Assembly (NCBI GenBank): GCA_025355875.1
Contig: JANXYV010000006.1
Coordinates: forward strand, 1-35,083
DNA length: 35,083 nt
Reading direction: 5' to 3'
From: Prolixibacteraceae bacterium
GTDB lineage: Bacteria; Bacteroidota; Bacteroidia; Bacteroidales; Prolixibacteraceae
The notes beneath the pieces are model-generated. The model saw only the letters and a program-made list of their open reading frames with translations, did no database searches and was not told where the DNA came from. Positions 15,031 through 23,628 of this stretch are shown piece after piece (positions within the stretch are counted from its first letter, which is position 1; the number at the start of each line of letters is the position of its first letter). The position numbers and the translations under genes are program-made.

Positions 15031-16806
15031 ATGAACATTCAATTCAATCCGTTAAACGATCAGCAAATTAATGCGTTGACTAGCCTATCTTCAGGTTTGA
15101 CTAGGGAGCAGACAATTTGGGTCAGCGGATATTTTCAAGGACTGTTGGCTAGTGCCGGAACGAATAAAATTCAGGCATCGCCCACTGTAATTCAGAAACA
15201 GAAACTGACTATTTTGTACGGAACTCATACCGGAAGAAGCAAAACCATTGCGGCTCAACTGACTGGAAAGCTTGCCGGCAGCGGGATAGAAGTTCAGTCG
15301 GTGGCTTTGGACGATTATAAAACCCGACAACTGACATCCGAAACTCAGTTGGTTTTTATCGTCAGCACGCACGGCGAGGGAGAACCACCGGCTATGGCCG
15401 AAGATTTTTACCAGTTTATTACCGGAAAGCGCGCGCCACAATTGCCCAATCTGAATTATTCGGTGGTGGCTTTGGGCGATAAAAGCTACAAACTTTATTG
15501 CCAGACCGGAGTCGATATCGATCAAGCGCTGAGCCGGATTGGAGCAAAAAGCATTCTTCCGGTGCTGAAACTGGATGTCGATTTTGAGGACGAAATTGAG
15601 CACTGGATCAACGAGTTTGCTGAAGTTTTTATCCGTGATTTCGCTCCTGAAAATCCGGTCAGCCAAGCAAGAGTCGAAGGTTTTACTGAAGTTTTGTACA
15701 CCCGAAAAAAGCCATTTATGGCAACGGTTCTCGACAAGGTAAAGATTACCGGGCGCGATTCTGACAAGGAGGTTTATCATGTCGAACTTTCGCTCGAAGG
15801 CTCCGGAATTGTCTACGAACCGGGCGATTCGGTGGGGATTCTGGCAAATAATCCGTCAGGCCTGGTCAATGCGATTCTTTCGCATACAGGATATACAGGA
15901 TGCGAATTGGTTCAGGTGAAAGAAGGTGAGTTTTCACTGAAGGAAGCCTTGTTCCAACACCTGGAAATCACGGTTCTGAACCGCGATGTATTGCAGAAAT
16001 TTCAGGAGAAAACCGGAAACCAGCCGCTTCTGGAGATCATTTCCAATGAATATCAACTGGACCAATACCTATACGGGCACGATGTTATCGATCTTTTGGA
16101 AGATTTTCCTTTTCAATTTTCGGCTCAGGAATTTGTCGATATTTTGAGGAGTTTCCCTGCCAGGTTGTATTCCATTTCATCGAGCCAGTCGGCAGTTGGC
16201 GACGAGGTACACATCACCGTTGCAACAGTTCGGTATACCCGAAAAGAACGGGAGCGGGCAGGAGCATGTTCCAGTTATCTGGCCGACCAGATTGAGATAG
16301 ATTCACAGGTTCCGGTTTTTATCGAAAAGAATCCGGCATTTAAACTTCCTGAAAATGAGGAAACTCCGGTGATTTTGGTGGGTGCCGGGACAGGCGTTGC
16401 ACCTTACCGCGCTTTCCTTCAGCAACGTGAGGCGAACAATCAAAAAGGGAAAACCTGGCTTTTCTTTGGCGAACGGCGGTTTCATTCTGACTTTTTGTAT
16501 CAGATTGAGTGGCAGAAGTTGCTGAAAGACGGTTATCTGGAAAAGATTGATGTAGCTTTTTCGCGCGATCAGAAGGATAAAATTTATGTGCAGCATCGCC
16601 TGATCGAACGCCAGAAAGAAATTTTCGAATGGCTGAACCGGGGCGCCAATATTTACCTTTGTGGCGACATGAAACAGATGGCACGCGATGTGCAGAACAC
16701 CTTGCTCCGGATTTTTGAAACCGAAGGCGGAATGACAGAAGAAAAAGCACACGAATTCCTAAAAAAACTAAAAAAAGAAAAACGGTTTCAAACAGATGTT
16801 TACTAA
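15031..16806 (+). CDS. cysJ: Sulfite reductase flavoprotein subunit CysJ
   Basis: This 591-residue diflavin reductase passes electrons from NADPH to the CysI hemoprotein. Order: N-terminal region (1-60), FMN flavodoxin domain (about 65-205; FMN loop LYGTHTGRSKTIA, STHGEGEPP, ALGDKSYKLYC), connecting and FAD domain (about 225-440; YEPGDSVGI, FPARLYSISSSQ) and NADPH domain (about 445-591; ILVGAGTGVAPYRAFLQQRE, WLFFGERRF, YLCGDMKQMARDV) ending in FQTDVY, with the terminal aromatic residue typical of the family. It starts 2 bp after the siroheme gene. A 340-bp gap separates it from cysI. Confidence 0.94.
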   Translation: MNIQFNPLNDQQINALTSLSSGLTREQTIWVSGYFQGLLASAGTNKIQASPTVIQKQKLTILYGTHTGRSKTIAAQLTGKLAGSGIEVQSVALDDYKTRQLTSETQLVFIVSTHGEGEPPAMAEDFYQFITGKRAPQLPNLNYSVVALGDKSYKLYCQTGVDIDQALSRIGAKSILPVLKLDVDFEDEIEHWINEFAEVFIRDFAPENPVSQARVEGFTEVLYTRKKPFMATVLDKVKITGRDSDKEVYHVELSLEGSGIVYEPGDSVGILANNPSGLVNAILSHTGYTGCELVQVKEGEFSLKEALFQHLEITVLNRDVLQKFQEKTGNQPLLEIISNEYQLDQYLYGHDVIDLLEDFPFQFSAQEFVDILRSFPARLYSISSSQSAVGDEVHITVATVRYTRKERERAGACSSYLADQIEIDSQVPVFIEKNPAFKLPENEETPVILVGAGTGVAPYRAFLQQREANNQKGKTWLFFGERRFHSDFLYQIEWQKLLKDGYLEKIDVAFSRDQKDKIYVQHRLIERQKEIFEWLNRGANIYLCGDMKQMARDVQNTLLRIFETEGGMTEEKAHEFLKKLKKEKRFQTDVY

Positions 16807-17146
16807 ATAGGAAAAGGAAAGAGAAAAAAGGAAAGAGAAAAAGTTGGTTGATTTATAGAATAGAATAACTGGCATACCGGGATAAGAATTGAAGGAGTTA
16901 GAAAGACTTTGGTTTTTCCATTAAATGGTTGAATATCAATAACCCCGGGTTTCAATCCTGGGGAAAACGAAATCAAAGGCAAGCCGTCCGCAGGAAAACG
17001 TTTTTAAGGATAAAAATATTCTTTCGGACGGAATAAACTCAGCCTTCATAAGAGTGTTAATAATAGAAAATCAACTAGTTAAAAATTAATAGTCACTTTT
17101 TTCAACCATTTTCAAACGAGAATTTCAACAAAATACGAGCAGTATC
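16807..17146 (+). other. Gap between cysJ and cysI with palindromes, no gene
   Basis: No ORF of interest is visible. The stretch starts with a purine-rich tract (16808-16843, GGAAA/GAGAAA units) and contains REP-like palindromes (16943-17031). I see no TAnnTTTG promoter before cysI and no T-run terminator, so cysI is probably read from the same transcript as cysJ, with the palindromes possibly adjusting the relative mRNA levels. Confidence 0.5.
16943..17031 (+). repeat. REP-like palindrome pair between cysJ and cysI
   Basis: CCCCGGG (16943-16949) pairs with CCTGGGG (16957-16963) with one G-U. Next, CCGTCCG (16984-16990) is the exact reverse complement of CGGACGG (17025-17031). GC-rich palindromes in an AT-rich gap are typical of intergenic REP/BIME-type repeats. 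They differ in sequence from the repeat at 143-368, and only this one copy is present in the window, so repetition elsewhere is an inference. Confidence 0.45.
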
Positions 17147-18847
17147 ATGAGCGACGAGATAAACTGGAACGAACTTTCTGAGATCGAAAAAATCAAATAC
17201 GACAGCAATTTTCTGAGGGGAACCCTCGTGGAAAGCCTGGCAGACGCAATTACCGGATCGATGGCTTTTGCTGACACACAGATTTCGAAGTTTCACGGCA
17301 TGTACCAGCAAACCGACCGCGATCTGGAGAAAGAACGTAAGCGGCAGAAACTCGAACCAGCCTATTCCTTCCTGATTCGGGTGCGGATTCCGGGGGGGGT
17401 GGTAAGTCCGAAACAATGGTTGCGTATGGATTCCTTGTCGGAGGAATATGCCAACCATACCCTGAAACTGACTACCCGACAGGCGTTTCAGCTGCATGGG
17501 GTGATCAAGACCAATCTGAAAAAGACCATTCAGGGAATCAATTCCGAATTGATGGATACCATTGCGGCCTGTGGCGATGTCAACCGGAATGTGATGTGCC
17601 ATCCGAACCCAGCCGAGTCGGAATTGCATGCCGAAGTGCTCGAAACGGCCCGGAAGCTCAGCGAACATTTGTTGCCATCGACGACAGCTTATCACGAAAT
17701 ATGGCTCGATCAAAAACTGGTAGCCGATAGTAAAAAAGATGTTGAGCCACTCTATGGCGACCGCTACCTTCCCCGGAAGTTCAAAATTGCAGTGGCGATA
17801 CCACCATACAACGACACCGATCTTTTTTCTCAGGATCTGGGATTTATTGCCATCGTCGAAAACCGGAAAATTACGGGCTACAACGTGGCGGTTGGCGGCG
17901 GCATGGGTTCAACCTTTGGAATACCTGAAGCCTATCCGCGCCTGGCCGAGGTAATTGGTTTCTGTTTGCCTGAACAGGTGATCGATGTGGCCGAGAAGAT
18001 CCTTCTGGTTCAGCGAGATCACGGAAACCGGCTGAACCGGAAACGTTCGAGGATGAAGTACACCATTGACGATCATGGCATCGACTGGTTCAAGTCTGAA
18101 GTGGAAAAATATCTCGGATATTCTTTTCAGGAGGCAAAATCCTATCAATTTACGCGAAACGGCGACCGTTTTGGCTGGAAAAAAGGTATCGATTCGAAAT
18201 GGAGCCTCACACTTTTCGTGGAAGGTGGACGGGTAGCTGACAAATCGGATTTCAAACTCAAATCAGCCCTTCGGAATATTGCACAAGTATTTGATGGGCA
18301 GTTTATTCTGACCGGAAATCAAAACCTGATTATCGCCAATGTGACGGCAGACGAAAAGAAGGAAATCGGCGAAATTCTGAAGAAATACGGAGTTCTGCCC
18401 GGAGAGATTTCCGGACTCCGGCAGAATTCGATTGCCTGCGTGGCCTTGAACACTTGTGGGCTTGCTTATGCCGAAGCCGAGCGGTATTTGCCATCGCTGA
18501 TCACAAAGATTGAAACAATTCTGGCAGAATACGGTTTATTCAACGAGGAGATTGTAATCCGTATGACCGGTTGTCCGAATGGCTGTGGAAGGCCATATCT
18601 GGCAGAGATTGGTTTTGTCGGCAAATCGGAAGGTCATTACAACCTGTATCTGGGTGGAAATTTTACCGGAACACGTCTGAATACCTTGTACAAAGAGACA
18701 CTGACTGAAGATGAAATACTGGCCGAATTGAAACCAATAGTTGCTGATTATGCCGTGAACCGGAACCCTGAAGAGAAATTCGGAGATTTCGTCATCCGGA
18801 AACAGTATGTGAAGGAAACGCTGAAAGGCAGCGATTTTAAACATTAA
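17147..18847 (+). CDS. cysI: Sulfite reductase hemoprotein subunit CysI
   Basis: This 566-residue enzyme reduces sulfite to sulfide by six electrons at a siroheme-[4Fe-4S] centre. The cluster ligands are all visible: C431 and C437 (SIACVALNTCGLAYAEAER) and C476 and C480 (RMTGCPNGCGRPYLAEI). Ferredoxin-like half domains start near residues 60-140 (FLIRVRIPGG, LKLTTRQAFQLHGV) and 330-400, and the siroheme-binding GDVNRNVMCHPNP is at about 142. Length is normal (E. coli 570). It follows cysJ after a 340-bp gap and precedes siroheme-pathway genes by 11 bp. Confidence 0.95.
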   Translation: MSDEINWNELSEIEKIKYDSNFLRGTLVESLADAITGSMAFADTQISKFHGMYQQTDRDLEKERKRQKLEPAYSFLIRVRIPGGVVSPKQWLRMDSLSEEYANHTLKLTTRQAFQLHGVIKTNLKKTIQGINSELMDTIAACGDVNRNVMCHPNPAESELHAEVLETARKLSEHLLPSTTAYHEIWLDQKLVADSKKDVEPLYGDRYLPRKFKIAVAIPPYNDTDLFSQDLGFIAIVENRKITGYNVAVGGGMGSTFGIPEAYPRLAEVIGFCLPEQVIDVAEKILLVQRDHGNRLNRKRSRMKYTIDDHGIDWFKSEVEKYLGYSFQEAKSYQFTRNGDRFGWKKGIDSKWSLTLFVEGGRVADKSDFKLKSALRNIAQVFDGQFILTGNQNLIIANVTADEKKEIGEILKKYGVLPGEISGLRQNSIACVALNTCGLAYAEAERYLPSLITKIETILAEYGLFNEEIVIRMTGCPNGCGRPYLAEIGFVGKSEGHYNLYLGGNFTGTRLNTLYKETLTEDEILAELKPIVADYAVNRNPEEKFGDFVIRKQYVKETLKGSDFKH

Positions 18848-18858
18848 AATTCTACATC

Positions 18859-19206
18859 ATGAAGAGTCCAGTCTTGTTTATCGGACAGAAATTGTCTGAG
18901 TTTACTCATCAATGGTTGTATAATCAGGAAATTGAGTATGTAGAGGTAGATAATTTGACGCCGGTCGAAAAATTTGAAAGCCAAATTTTCGACATTTTTC
19001 TCTTTTTTAGCCCGGCCGGAATAGAAAGTTTCAGAGCCTCCGGAAGTTTTCCTCCTCCAAACTCAGCCATTATGGTGAACGGAAATGCCGCTGCTCAAGC
19101 AGCCTGGCGCTATTTTACCAACAAAGTTTCGTTGATTGACGAACTGGACGAATTGCCGTTTGTGCAGTATTCCATTGCGCGATGGATGAAAGAAAATCAC
19201 AAATAA
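18859..19206 (+). CDS. HemD-like (uroporphyrinogen-III synthase) half protein
   Basis: This 115-residue protein resembles one lobe of uroporphyrinogen-III synthase: a beta-alpha N-terminus with VLFIGQKLS, the family-like strand-loop FDIFLFFSPAGIESFRASG (about residues 48-66), then an IMVNGNAAAQAAW segment corresponding to the place where HemD reads GxxTAxA. Complete HemD proteins have two such lobes and about 250 residues, so this cannot be a normal HemD alone. It could be a decayed copy, an accessory subunit, or a divergent enzyme. Its place between cysI and siroheme genes, 11 bp after cysI and overlapping the next gene by one base, argues that it is expressed and related to tetrapyrrole supply. 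Confidence 0.55.
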   Translation: MKSPVLFIGQKLSEFTHQWLYNQEIEYVEVDNLTPVEKFESQIFDIFLFFSPAGIESFRASGSFPPPNSAIMVNGNAAAQAAWRYFTNKVSLIDELDELPFVQYSIARWMKENHK

Positions 19207-20030
19207 TGAAATCCGGAACAGTCTCAATTTTAGGATGTGGTTGGCTGGGAGTCGCTCTGGCCGGCCATTTGCTCCGGAAAGGATTTTCATTGAAAGGTTC
19301 GGTCACTTCCGCTGAAAAACTGGGATCTCTCCGGAATCTGGGAATCCAAGCTTACCAGATCGTTTTGAATGAAACAAATTTTGAGCTCAGCTCTGAGGTT
19401 TTTTTTGATTGCGACGTGCTGATCATTTCCATTCCACCACGTCGGATTCAAGCCATTGAGCATATATTTCCGGCACAGATTGGGCATCTGATTCCGCTGA
19501 TCAGAAAATCCGGGATTCAAAAAGTTTTGTTTATTTCTTCCACTTCAGTCTATCCTGATTTGGGCCAGATTGCCATAGAAACAGATGTTTCATTGCCTGA
19601 TAAGGAAAGCGGGAATGCCTTGCTCACCGCCGAAAATCTGTTGAAAAGTGAATCGGACTTCAAAACTACTATCCTTCGTTTTGGCGGACTTATCGGGGAG
19701 AACCGTAATCCGGCACGATTCCTTCAGAAAACATCAAAAGCCTTGGCAAATATCCCGGTAAACCTGATTCATCAGGAAGATTGTATCCGAATAATTTCTG
19801 AAATAATTGAACAGGAACTTTGGGGTGAAACTCTGAATGCCTGCTGCCCGGAACATCCGCTCAAGAAAGATTTTTACGGAAAGGCCTCCCAAATTTCAGG
19901 ATTGCCCGAACCACTTATGTCTGATGAAAAGGCGTCGTTTAAGCTGGTCGATAGCAACAAGCTGATCAGATTGTTGAATTACCAATTCCGGTATCCAAAT
20001 CCGATGGATTTTTTGGATTCGATAAAATAG
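19206..20030 (+). CDS. NAD(P)-binding epimerase-like protein (YeeZ-like)
   Basis: This 274-residue extended short-chain dehydrogenase-like protein has an N-terminal Rossmann loop VSILGCGWLGVALAGHLLRK (residues 5-24), the pattern of YeeZ/YPO-type proteins rather than classical epimerases. It continues with a CDVLIISIPPRR strand, KVLFISSTSVYPDLG (SST-x3-Y, the likely active-site Tyr) and TTILRFGGLIG. The substrate is unknown. The ATG at 19206 overlaps the preceding stop (taATG) and leaves the loop at its usual distance from the N-terminus; a frame from 19182 is less likely. Family members recur next to cobA and siroheme genes in Bacteroidota as far as I recall, without a defined reaction. Confidence 0.75.
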   Translation: MKSGTVSILGCGWLGVALAGHLLRKGFSLKGSVTSAEKLGSLRNLGIQAYQIVLNETNFELSSEVFFDCDVLIISIPPRRIQAIEHIFPAQIGHLIPLIRKSGIQKVLFISSTSVYPDLGQIAIETDVSLPDKESGNALLTAENLLKSESDFKTTILRFGGLIGENRNPARFLQKTSKALANIPVNLIHQEDCIRIISEIIEQELWGETLNACCPEHPLKKDFYGKASQISGLPEPLMSDEKASFKLVDSNKLIRLLNYQFRYPNPMDFLDSIK

Positions 20031-20034
20031 GAAA

Positions 20035-20139
20035 ATGGAAAAAGCGATCAGTCATAGTGTTCCGTTGCAGTTGGTTGGTGAAGGAAACCAAAATGGATAT
20101 TCTATTCCATCGGGATTGGGTTGGGGGAGGTTGTTATGA
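20035..20139 (+). CDS. Small 34-residue ORF between YeeZ-like gene and cobA
   Basis: An ATG 4 bp after the preceding stop opens a 34-codon frame that ends with an ATGA overlap with the preferred cobA start (20136). Both junctions are those of translationally coupled genes, and the frame fills the otherwise unexplained gap exactly. The product has no recognisable domain; it ends in a Gly-rich part (GYSIPSGLGWGRLL). It may be a true small protein, or simply a reading frame that delivers ribosomes to cobA, or chance. Low confidence as a protein, moderate as a coupling device. Confidence 0.35.
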   Translation: MEKAISHSVPLQLVGEGNQNGYSIPSGLGWGRLL

Positions 20140-20873
20140 ATCACCTGATTTCCATAGTTGGTGCGGGTCCTGGTGATCCGGAATTACTTACAGTAAAAGC
20201 TTTGAAGCGAATTCAGGAAGCAGATTGTATTTTGCACGATGCCCTTGTGAGCGACGAAATCTTAAATCTTGCCAGGGCTGAAGCGCAACGGATTTATGTA
20301 GGTAAGCTTTATCAGGATGGACAAGACCAAACTGACCGGCAGGAATGGATTAATCAACTGATCATAGATTTGACAGAAAGAGGGCAGAAGATTGTCCGCC
20401 TAAAATCGGGCGATCCGATGATTTTTGGCCGAGGCGCCGAGGAAATCCGGTTTTGCATTGAAAATCAGTTGAACTATGAAGTAATTCCCGGAGTGACTTC
20501 AGCCCTTGGTGCAGCTGCACTTTATGGAATTCCGCTAACCGAGCGTGGCAAAAACAGCATGGTTTTATTTGGAACCGGACATTATCAGGAAGGAGATTTT
20601 TGTGATCTGGAAACCTTTGTTTCGGTACTGAAATCAGATTCACCCATCATTTTCTTTATGGGACTGAATAAACTGGTTCAACTGGCGCAGCGATTGCTTG
20701 AATCTGGTGTTTCATCCGAAATGAAAGTACAAATACTGAGCAAAGTTTCGCAACCCGATTCAAGCACGTTGGAAGCTACAATCGGATCTATTAGCCAAAT
20801 TTTTGAAATTCAGAATCCTCCAATGCCAGCCCTGGTCATTATCGGAAAAAATGCAGAAAGACTGAGCAAATGA
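20136..20873 (+). CDS. cobA: Uroporphyrinogen-III C-methyltransferase (SUMT)
   Basis: This 245-residue S-adenosylmethionine-dependent enzyme makes precorrin-2, the first committed step to siroheme. Motifs: SIVGAGPGDPELLTVKALK (residues 5-23), the DAL loop with CILHDALVSDEIL, VRLKSGDPMIFGRGAEEI (about 85-102), YEVIPGVTSALGAAALYGIPLT (quoted as VIPGVTSALGAAA) and the C-terminal PALVIIGKNA. It is a single SUMT domain, unlike E. coli CysG, where this is fused to the dehydrogenase; here that activity is the separate protein at 14576. ATG 20136 is preferred over a TTG at 20121 because it places GAGPGDP at the usual distance. It is the last gene of the sulfur operon, 18 bp from a convergent gene. 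Confidence 0.92.
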   Translation: MNHLISIVGAGPGDPELLTVKALKRIQEADCILHDALVSDEILNLARAEAQRIYVGKLYQDGQDQTDRQEWINQLIIDLTERGQKIVRLKSGDPMIFGRGAEEIRFCIENQLNYEVIPGVTSALGAAALYGIPLTERGKNSMVLFGTGHYQEGDFCDLETFVSVLKSDSPIIFFMGLNKLVQLAQRLLESGVSSEMKVQILSKVSQPDSSTLEATIGSISQIFEIQNPPMPALVIIGKNAERLSK

Positions 20874-20891
20874 TTTCGCTGTCGAACTATC

Positions 20892-21899
20892 TTATCGGAT
20901 ATCCCATTCTCCGGGAATTTCATAAAAAGGGAAAATGCTTTTTTTGCCGGGATCCTTCAGCAGATATGAAATCGACAATTCTATGGCGCCATGCGAGCGG
21001 AGACCAACACCTTTCAGATTCAGGTCGTACGAAATGGCAGTTTTAAGCTGCTTGCCAATGAATCCGGCCATCAGGATCATATCCGAACTTTTATGTGTAG
21101 TGAGCCGGTTCCACATCCCGAGTGAAAAGCCTTTCCGGTTGGCATATATTCCGTAAGTCAGATTTTGGTCCTTTCCCTGCGACTGAAGGATAAAATTGGG
21201 GTTCAGTTTACAAAATTTCCTAAGGTGACCGAGATGAAACCAGGGAAGATTAACTTCAAAGTGCATGGTATATTTCCGTGGAAGTGCCTGCGGATTCTGC
21301 GAATAGATCGATTGATCGGGCGCACTGAGATGGTCGGCTGCCAGTCCAAAAAAATACCGCCCATTAAACAGCAGGATTCCTGCTCCGAAATCCGGAAAAA
21401 GGTGGTGGTTGTTATCCGGTACTGTTTCTGCCGTTGGCTGATTTTGTCCGTAAACAGGATCAAGTTCATCAGCAAAAACCAGGCGGCTGAAATTTAATGA
21501 ATTAAGCTGTGCACCTGCTGATATACTTCCATACATGGTCCAGTCTTCGCTGATCAGAATTTCCTTCGAATACACGAATTTGAAACTGGTTTCCGTGTAC
21601 ATTCCATCTCCCTGAACATCATTGTACAGGAGCAGTCCGATCCCGCTTTTTACAGAAGGAAGGTAGGTATCAAAGCTGGCAAAATACGTGGTATAGGCAT
21701 TGTTGAAAGCCGGCCATTGGTTGCGGTACTGAACTCCGGCACGAGGAACTTTCATCGAGCCCGCATATGCCGGGTTCAAATACACCGGGTTCATGAAAAA
21801 TTGCGAGAAATAAGCATCCTGAGCTTGCAAGAACCTGCATGATCCGGTTATGATACTGACAATCAGTATCATTCTCCTAAAAAAAATGGTTTGGTTCAT
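20892..21899 (-). CDS. PorP/SprF family outer-membrane protein
   Basis: This 335-residue protein has a signal peptide (about 1-26) followed by the family opening QDAYFSQFFMNPVYLNPAYAG, then YRNQWPAFNNAYTTYFASFD and an amphipathic beta pattern to the end, consistent with a 14-strand-like outer-membrane barrel. PorP/SprF proteins help export and surface attachment of T9SS clients, often those carrying a gliding-type sorting domain. Such genes usually follow a large adhesin gene; none is adjacent here. Start at 21899: a longer frame from 21932 would begin inside the promoter. Confidence 0.88.
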   Translation of the reverse strand: MNQTIFFRRMILIVSIITGSCRFLQAQDAYFSQFFMNPVYLNPAYAGSMKVPRAGVQYRNQWPAFNNAYTTYFASFDTYLPSVKSGIGLLLYNDVQGDGMYTETSFKFVYSKEILISEDWTMYGSISAGAQLNSLNFSRLVFADELDPVYGQNQPTAETVPDNNHHLFPDFGAGILLFNGRYFFGLAADHLSAPDQSIYSQNPQALPRKYTMHFEVNLPWFHLGHLRKFCKLNPNFILQSQGKDQNLTYGIYANRKGFSLGMWNRLTTHKSSDMILMAGFIGKQLKTAISYDLNLKGVGLRSHGAIELSISYLLKDPGKKSIFPFYEIPGEWDIR

Positions 21900-21929
21900 C
21901 TTCGCTCGTTTTGCCAGAAAGTGGTAGTT

Positions 21930-21958
21930 CAAAAGTATGAAATAATACCTTTTGGCAA
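21930..21958 (-). promoter_or_regulatory. Promoter of the PorP/SprF-like gene
   Basis: On the minus strand TTG (21958-21956), an 18-bp spacer and TACTTTTG (21937-21930) match the Bacteroidota consensus. Transcription would start near 21922, 23 bases before the ATG at 21899. Confidence 0.6.
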
Positions 21959-21994
21959 TCTTGCCAATTTTCAGGAAATCGTTGGAAAAAAGTT

Positions 21995-22002
21995 TATTTT
22001 TG
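21995..22002 (+). promoter_or_regulatory. -7 element of the DUF4293 gene
   Basis: TATTTTTG (21995-22002) matches TAnnTTTG and lies 16 bases before the ATG at 22019, which would leave a very short untranslated leader. The -33 element is unclear; TTTC at 21969-21972 lies 22 bp upstream. Confidence 0.4.
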
Positions 22003-22018
22003 TCAAAAAATATTCATC

Positions 22019-22462
22019 ATGATTCAGCGTATCCAAACTTTATATCTTTCAGTTTCTGCAGTTCTGCTGGTACTTCTTTTTGTTTTACCTTTTGCCGAAA
22101 TTGCGAAAGACGGTGTGGTTTATATCTTCAATTTCAAAGGCATTTTATTGGAAGGTACTGTAATTCCGACCGGGATTACAATTCTGGTACTGGCTTTCTT
22201 TCTCATTGTTTTGCAGGTAATTGCAATTGCGAACTTCAAAAAACGACTCTTTCAGATTCGGCTGGTTAAATATTCAATTGCAGGTTTGCTGGTTTTATTT
22301 GGCCTGTTTTTCTTCATTGCCTATTATACCTTCAGTGGTGCACAAATCAGTTTCAAAATCAGCCATACTTTTCCTGTAATTGCAATCATTATCAACTATT
22401 TGGCCATTCGGGCTATCGGTAAAGATGAAGCCTTGATTCGTTCGATCGACCGGATCAGATAG
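22019..22462 (+). CDS. DUF4293 membrane protein
   Basis: This 147-residue protein has the marks of DUF4293: start MIQRIQTLYL, four membrane helices (about 7-28, 53-73, 84-105, 116-133) and the end DEALIRSIDRIR. The family is restricted largely to Bacteroidota and its function is unknown. It is often found near transcription termination or cell-envelope genes. Here it stands alone, divergent from the PorP-like gene and convergent with the glycosyltransferase gene 5 bp away. Confidence 0.88.
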   Translation: MIQRIQTLYLSVSAVLLVLLFVLPFAEIAKDGVVYIFNFKGILLEGTVIPTGITILVLAFFLIVLQVIAIANFKKRLFQIRLVKYSIAGLLVLFGLFFFIAYYTFSGAQISFKISHTFPVIAIIINYLAIRAIGKDEALIRSIDRIR

Positions 22463-22467
22463 AAATA

Positions 22468-23598
22468 TTACTTCGATTGATTTTCAGCAATTATCCGAAT
22501 GATTTTCAGCGCGTTCTGGTGATTCGAAAAGGTGTCTTCCAGAATTATTTTTCGCTTTTCTATTTCTTCGGAAGTAAAATCCTGAACAAATAATTCGTTG
22601 ATCAGCCTGATCATTTCATCCGGGGTATCAGCCAGATGACATAGGTGTTCAAGCCCTGTTTTGTGGATCATGGGCGTGTTTGCAATACAAAATCGACCCG
22701 AAAAGAGCGAAGCCAGCAACTTCAATTTCAAACCGGTATCCTGAAATGTAGGCAACAGGCATATCTGCGAATCACGAATCAAATCTTCCATGACATCTTG
22801 TTCAGGATTGGAAATCAGCTGAATATTTGGATAGGAGCTAATCTTCTGAATAAGACTGACAGGAGGATTCTTCCCGGCGATCATAACGGCATGACTAATT
22901 TTTGAAAATACATGCTTGATCAAAAATTCAACCGCCTGAAGGTTTTCGGATACAGAAAGGTTTCCATGGAAAAGGATGTAATTTCCGCGCCCCAGCCTGG
23001 ATTTGATTTCACTGAACGGATGAAAGGCCGGAATAAAACGCGAATGTCCGTAATGGTGGTCAAAATAGAAATTGTCGTTTGGCGAGATGCAGAGCAGTTT
23101 CAAAGCATTTTTAAGCACTTTTTCGTACCGCTTTAGTTTGCAGGATTCCATCCTGAAAAACAATTTTTTGAACAGGTTTTGCTCGGCGTGGTATAAATTC
23201 AGGTAATATTCGTGTTCCAAATTGTGGGTTCGTACCAGGCGTATATGGTTTTTTATGCGGGAATCATCCAAATAATGGCAGCAATGAAGACCTTCAAACA
23301 AAATAGGTGCCGTATTTTCTGATAAGTTATTTATTAACTGATTGTTCGATCTTGTAATTACAATGTATGGTTTAGAAGATAACTGAAAGCGAAGACCTTT
23401 TTTCCGGGAATAATAAAAAACCTTCGCACAATATTTTTCAAGTTCTTTGGCTTTCGGACGATCATATTCGAAACAGTGGAGGTAAACCAAAGCGCCAGAT
23501 TCAGAAAGCGCTTTCAATTTGTAGAAAATGTCGATTACACCGCCGTAGTCGGGGGGATAGGGAATGTTAAAAGCGACCAGTTGAATTGCTGTTTCCAC
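22468..23598 (-). CDS. Glycosyltransferase (GT-B type)
   Basis: This 376-residue cytoplasmic protein shows a GT-B arrangement: N-lobe with FNIPYPPDYGGVIDIFYKLK (the Gly-Gly acceptor loop), a middle with VRTHNLEHEYY, and a C-lobe with NYILFHGNLSVSENLQAVEFL, AVMIAGKNPP, and a nucleotide-sugar segment ICLLPTFQDTGLKLKLLASL (GxxxK-L pattern as in GT4-like enzymes). It should move a sugar onto a lipid, polysaccharide or protein acceptor; donor and acceptor cannot be read. No other polysaccharide genes are adjacent. It starts shortly after the terminator of the upstream sigma-factor operon. Confidence 0.78.
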   Translation of the reverse strand: METAIQLVAFNIPYPPDYGGVIDIFYKLKALSESGALVYLHCFEYDRPKAKELEKYCAKVFYYSRKKGLRFQLSSKPYIVITRSNNQLINNLSENTAPILFEGLHCCHYLDDSRIKNHIRLVRTHNLEHEYYLNLYHAEQNLFKKLFFRMESCKLKRYEKVLKNALKLLCISPNDNFYFDHHYGHSRFIPAFHPFSEIKSRLGRGNYILFHGNLSVSENLQAVEFLIKHVFSKISHAVMIAGKNPPVSLIQKISSYPNIQLISNPEQDVMEDLIRDSQICLLPTFQDTGLKLKLLASLFSGRFCIANTPMIHKTGLEHLCHLADTPDEMIRLINELFVQDFTSEEIEKRKIILEDTFSNHQNALKIIRIIAENQSK

Positions 23599-23628
23599 CG
23601 ATGAAATTTTATCCTAAATATAAAAGAA

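Noticed and set aside
15091-15780. 229-codon minus-strand frame opposite cysJ
   Set aside because: Shadow of the flavodoxin domain of CysJ; no promoter or domain.
16808-16843. Purine-rich tract as a functional repeat or origin-like element
   Set aside because: Short, imperfect GGAAA/GAGAAA units with no other copies or associated motifs in the window.
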